Positions 39,406 to 42,727 of a stretch of DNA of 42,727 nt are shown piece after piece (the first letter of the stretch is position 1; every line of letters starts with the position of its first letter). Source of the DNA: Arcobacter sp. UBA7394. GTDB taxonomy: Bacteria > Campylobacterota > Campylobacteria > Campylobacterales > Arcobacteraceae. Location of the stretch: contig DKNG01000260.1 of the NCBI GenBank assembly GCA_002470185.1, positions 1 to 42,727 of the forward strand. Direction: 5' to 3'. Both the position numbers and the translations under genes were made by a program. The notes beneath the pieces were generated by a model. The model was not told the DNA's origin, did not search any database, and saw only the letters and a program-made list of their open reading frames with translations.

Positions 39406-42043
39406 TGAACAGGAAGACATAGTATATAAACCAAGAGTAAAACCAAAAAAAGCTGCTTCTTTTATTTGGTTACTACCTATTATTATTGCATGTATTTTGG
39501 GTTGGATTGCCTATGAATCTTATATGAAAAAAGGTACTAATATTCAAATTGTATTTAAAAGTGCAGAAGGTCTAAAAGAGGGTGTTACTCCACTTGAATA
39601 TAAAGGTTTACAACTTGGAAAAGTTACGAAAATTGATATTCATGAAGACTTGAAAAATGTAAAAGTAAATATTCTTGTTAAAAGTGATGCAGCTAAATAT
39701 GTTGCTAGTGAGAGTTCACGATTTTGGATTAGAAAACCTACTGTATCACTTACTAAAATATCTGGTTTAAGTACACTTATCTCTGGAAATAAAATTGAGA
39801 TTTCACCAACAATCAAAACTAAAAAAGAGATGGAGAATGTAAAAGAAAAATATCTTTTTATAGGACTTGATTCTCAACCTGATGATGAATTAACTAATGA
39901 TGGTTATTATGTATCTTTACTTGGAAATGATAAAGATAATGTAGAAGTTGGAACACCCATTTTTTACAATCAATATCAAGTAGGGGAGATTGTATCAAAA
40001 GAGTTCAAGTTTGAAAAAGTATTTTTAAATGCATATATTTATGATAAATTTAATTACTTAATTAATAATAGTTCAAAGTTTACAATGAATGATGCTTTAA
40101 AAGTTAGTTATGGTCCAAGCGGACTAAAGGTAGAAGTAAGTTCATTATACTCAGCACTTGTTGGTGGTATTACTGTAACCACTCCAAAAAAAGACGAAGA
40201 AAAAATTAAAAAGAATGAAGTATATACTTTATACTCAAGTAAAGATGATTTAAAGAAAAAAGAGTATTTTCATATTAAATTCTCATCAGCAAATAGTATA
40301 GATAAAGATACTCCAATTATTTATAAAGGTGTGACAATTGGAAAGATTACAAACCTTACTTTAAATGAAGAAGATGTAGCTACTAAAGCTTTTGTTTATG
40401 ACGAATATAGATATTTACTTAGTGAAAATAGTAAGTTTTTTATTCAAAAACCAGAACTAAATTTTTCAGGAGCTAAAAATCTTGCCAATATAATTAAAGG
40501 TAATTATATCTCTTTGACTTATAAAAAGGGTAAATTTAAAAATATGTTTATTGCCCAAGAGTATAAAGAAATCAAAGATGAACTACATAATATAACCTTA
40601 GATTTATATACAAATAGTTTAAACTCATTATCAAAAAAATCAAGAATCTATTATAAAAATATTGTAATTGGAAAAGTTCTATCTTATGATTTAAGTAAGA
40701 ATCTTCAAAAAGTAAAAGTAAAAATCTCAATTGAAAAAAAATATGAAAAGTTAATAAATGATCATACTCTATTTTATGATATGAGTTCAAAACTTATTAA
40801 TATGAAGAACTTAGATTTAAGTATAAATTACGATGGTTATGAACCTCTTTTAAATGGTGGAATTGGAATACTTACTGAAAAAAGAAAATCCAAACTTACA
40901 AAGAGTTATTTTAAATTATATGATACTTTCCAAGAAGTGCAGAGATTAAAAAGAATATATAATAAAGGCTCTATTGTAAAAGCATATTTCAAAAATGATT
41001 TTAATGTGCAAAAAGATATGGCTATTATTTATAAAAATCAAGAAATAGGTTTTGTTAAATCAATAAAATTTGCTGAAAATGAATCTCGAGCAAAACTGCT
41101 TATTTATAATCAATACAAAAAGTATTTAACAGCTACAAGTAGATTTTATAAGAAGTCAAAATTAGATGTAAAAGCTAGTTTAAACGGTATATCTTTTGAA
41201 ATGGATAATTATACTTCATTATTAGAAGGTTCAATTCATTTAGAAAGCAAGTCTAATATGACTTATAAAAAGTATAAAATATTTCCAAATGAAGATGAAA
41301 TGAAAGACTCTTCAAATAGTATTACTATTATATTTGACGATGTAGAAGGAGTACATGAACAGTTCTCTCAACTTACATACAAAGGTGTGAAAATTGGAAA
41401 GGTTACAAATGTAGATTTAGATAAAAATCATAAGGTTGTTGTTAAGGCCCAGATATATAAAGATTATGATGATTTTGCAAAAAAAGGTACAGTGTTTTAC
41501 TTAAAAAAACCTAGAATTTCATTCCAAGAAATTGCAAATGCGGGTGCTACTGTAATGGCTGTAAATATTGGAGTTGTGAAGTCAAACTCAAAGAGTTTTA
41601 CAAACAAATTTAATGGTTATGCAACTATGCCTTCATTAGAGAAAACTCAATTTGGAAATATTTATACAGTAGAGTCTTTCCATGCTTTAAAGGCTAATTT
41701 AGACTCACCAATTTATTATAAAAATGTGCAAATAGGTAAGGTTCATAAAGTAGGTCTTGCTAGTGATGGTTCTAGAGTTTTAATTGATTGTTTGATTTAT
41801 GATAAGTATACAAAACTAGTTAGACAAAACTCAAGATTCTATGATATTAGCGGTTTTGAGATGGAGTTATCATTGTTTAGTGATTCAAAAATTGAATCTA
41901 ATACATTTACAAGCATCATAAAAGGTGGTCTAATTGTTGTGACACCAGTAGAGTATAATAGAAGAGCTAATGGAAAAGATAAGTTTGTATTAATAAAAAC
42001 ATTACCTCAAGGTTGGGATAAAATAAGTCCTAGTATAAAATAA
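39389..42043 (+). CDS. letB: LetB/PqiB-like protein with seven MCE domains
   Basis: 884 aa. A cytoplasmic N-terminus and one membrane helix (FIWLLPIIIACILGWIAYE) precede seven MCE (MlaD-type) domains, recognisable by repeated LxYKGxxxGKVTxI-like lines: YKGLQLGKVTKIDI, YNQYQVGEIVSKEF, YKGVTIGKITNLTL, YKNIVIGKVLSYDL, YKNQEIGFVKSIKF, YKGVKIGKVTNVDL and YKNVQIGKVHKVGL. E. coli LetB also has seven MCE domains in about 877 aa, stacked as a lipid tunnel across the periplasm, whereas PqiB has three, so LetB is the better match. Start: the frame runs back to a TTG at 39353, but the ATG at 39389 has AAGGA 9 bases upstream and fits better. Co-operonic with the two LetA halves. Confidence 0.88.
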   Translation: MSQENNEQEDIVYKPRVKPKKAASFIWLLPIIIACILGWIAYESYMKKGTNIQIVFKSAEGLKEGVTPLEYKGLQLGKVTKIDIHEDLKNVKVNILVKSDAAKYVASESSRFWIRKPTVSLTKISGLSTLISGNKIEISPTIKTKKEMENVKEKYLFIGLDSQPDDELTNDGYYVSLLGNDKDNVEVGTPIFYNQYQVGEIVSKEFKFEKVFLNAYIYDKFNYLINNSSKFTMNDALKVSYGPSGLKVEVSSLYSALVGGITVTTPKKDEEKIKKNEVYTLYSSKDDLKKKEYFHIKFSSANSIDKDTPIIYKGVTIGKITNLTLNEEDVATKAFVYDEYRYLLSENSKFFIQKPELNFSGAKNLANIIKGNYISLTYKKGKFKNMFIAQEYKEIKDELHNITLDLYTNSLNSLSKKSRIYYKNIVIGKVLSYDLSKNLQKVKVKISIEKKYEKLINDHTLFYDMSSKLINMKNLDLSINYDGYEPLLNGGIGILTEKRKSKLTKSYFKLYDTFQEVQRLKRIYNKGSIVKAYFKNDFNVQKDMAIIYKNQEIGFVKSIKFAENESRAKLLIYNQYKKYLTATSRFYKKSKLDVKASLNGISFEMDNYTSLLEGSIHLESKSNMTYKKYKIFPNEDEMKDSSNSITIIFDDVEGVHEQFSQLTYKGVKIGKVTNVDLDKNHKVVVKAQIYKDYDDFAKKGTVFYLKKPRISFQEIANAGATVMAVNIGVVKSNSKSFTNKFNGYATMPSLEKTQFGNIYTVESFHALKANLDSPIYYKNVQIGKVHKVGLASDGSRVLIDCLIYDKYTKLVRQNSRFYDISGFEMELSLFSDSKIESNTFTSIIKGGLIVVTPVEYNRRANGKDKFVLIKTLPQGWDKISPSIK

Positions 42044-42066
42044 GTAGTTTTTAAACTACTTATTTT
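42037..42066. terminator. Bidirectional terminator between letB and the BCCT transporter gene
   Basis: Perfect 14-bp inverted repeat AAAATAAGTAGTTT and AAACTACTTATTTT with a TT loop. It covers the end of letB and the end of the convergent transporter gene, with T-runs on both strands. Confidence 0.8.
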
Positions 42067-42727
42067 TATTAGTTACTTTTAATTCAGATTTTAATCCAAT
42101 ATATAAAGAATAACACATTCCTAATAGAATTACTGTAAATGGTAATGCTGTTGTAATAGAACCTGCTTGAAGAGCATCTAATGCTTGACTTCCGCCAACA
42201 TATAATAATGCAATAGCTACAAGACCTTCTAGAATTGCCCAGAAAGCTCTTTGTTTAACTGGTGCATCTACTTTTCCACCTGCTGTGATACTATCGATTA
42301 CAAGAGAACCTGAATCTGATGAAGTAACAAAAAATACAATTACTAAGAAAATAGCAATACTTGAAGTAATTGTTGCAAATGGTAAGTTTTCTAACATTTG
42401 GAACATTGCTAATGATTTATCAGAAATACCACCAGCTAGTGCGCCAACTTCACCAATAACTTGATCAAGTGCAGTTAATCCAAAAGTACTCATCCAAATT
42501 GAAGTTACAACAGTAGGAATCAATAATACAGCAATAATAAACTCTCTTACTGTTCTACCCTTTGATACACGTGCAATAAACATACCAACAAAAGGAGACC
42601 ATGCAATCCACCATGCCCAGTAAAATACAGTCCAACCATGGAACCAATCACTATCTTCTCTGCCAATAAAATTACTTAATTCAAAAATATTTGAAGCATA
42701 GTTACCTAAAGTTGTACCAACACCTGT
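42056..42727 (-). CDS. BCCT-family betaine/choline/carnitine transporter (partial, C-terminal part)
   Basis: The frame is open to the right edge, so only the last 223 residues are seen. The first visible part contains WTVFYWAWWIAWSPFVGMFI, the Trp-rich box of transmembrane segment 8 that binds the quaternary ammonium in BCCT carriers, followed by ARVSKGRTVREFI, the conserved loop after it. FFVTSSDSGSLVIDSITAGG is also a family motif. Uptake of glycine betaine or choline for osmoprotection is the usual role; ion coupling cannot be read. An internal ATG at 42583 is not the true start because the conserved box lies upstream of it. Ends TNKNK within the shared terminator. Confidence 0.9.
   Translation of the reverse strand, partial: TGVGTTLGNYASNIFELSNFIGREDSDWFHGWTVFYWAWWIAWSPFVGMFIARVSKGRTVREFIIAVLLIPTVVTSIWMSTFGLTALDQVIGEVGALAGGISDKSLAMFQMLENLPFATITSSIAIFLVIVFFVTSSDSGSLVIDSITAGGKVDAPVKQRAFWAILEGLVAIALLYVGGSQALDALQAGSITTALPFTVILLGMCYSLYIGLKSELKVTNKNK

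Noticed and set aside
39072..39446. 124-aa minus-strand open frame opposite the LetA C-terminal half
   Set aside because: Antisense of a membrane protein gene, hence its hydrophobic translation; no start signals.

Overview
The window appears to join two unrelated genomes. Positions 1 to about 36,860 read as an AT-rich archaeal chromosome, most likely a small-genome DPANN archaeon of the Woesearchaeota/Pacearchaeota type (lineage is inference). The evidence is: TATA boxes of the form TTTATAAA centred about 24-28 bases before the start codon of many genes on both strands, so most transcripts look leaderless; pilin-like secreted proteins with archaeal class III signal peptides; a GT3-type glycogen synthase and an archaeal-type glycogen debranching enzyme; and almost no Shine-Dalgarno sites outside operons. 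From about 36,945 to the end the signals become bacterial: Shine-Dalgarno sites before each gene, perfect inverted-repeat bidirectional terminators, and a gene set typical of Campylobacterota such as Arcobacter (response regulator, truncated globin, split LetA plus seven-MCE LetB, BCCT transporter). The simplest reading is a chimeric contig; a very recent large transfer is less likely.

Layout of the archaeal part. 1-5.5 kb: metal (zinc/manganese) ABC transporter genes behind a palindrome that covers the promoter, malic enzyme, a TtcA/TilS-family tRNA thiolase, a small membrane protein, and membrane-anchored MsrA and MsrB in one transcript. 5.5-6.1 kb: RNase HI with a viroplasmin-type N-terminus. 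6.3-13.1 kb, minus strand: three very large pilin-like proteins carrying beta-propeller, nested LamG, and leucine-rich-repeat modules, with an anchored rhodanese gene among them. 13.2-15.3 kb: two tandem paralogous PIN-domain proteins with a shared unknown C-terminal domain. 15.3-16.1 kb: a 9-bp tandem repeat and an orphan gene. 16.2-18.2 kb: uvrB.

18.3-26.3 kb holds a complete type I restriction-modification operon in the order hsdM, rhuM, hsdS, prrC-like, hsdR. Apart from rhuM this is the order of the E. coli prr locus. The prrC-like product keeps the ATPase motifs and candidate Arg-Glu-His residues of the PrrC anticodon nuclease. Together they would form layered antiviral defence: DNA restriction backed by a tRNA-cutting toxin held by the restriction complex. 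The operon is followed by a GC-rich block with several strong hairpins, a candidate structured RNA or repeat element.

26.6-30.5 kb: lipoprotein, anchored parvulin with a lysine-rich cytoplasmic tail, ABC-F ATPase, and a small relative of the big pilins. 30.7-36.9 kb: glycogen metabolism (phosphorylase, ROK sugar kinase, GT3 synthase, debranching enzyme). Downstream of the phosphorylase, the last 112 bp of the gene is duplicated, and a hairpin-rich candidate RNA lies between the two copies.

Starts were moved from the longest ORF where a TATA box at the usual distance or a Shine-Dalgarno site supported a different codon. No tRNA, rRNA, CRISPR array, transposase or integrase was seen. No gene-free stretch exceeds 300 bases.
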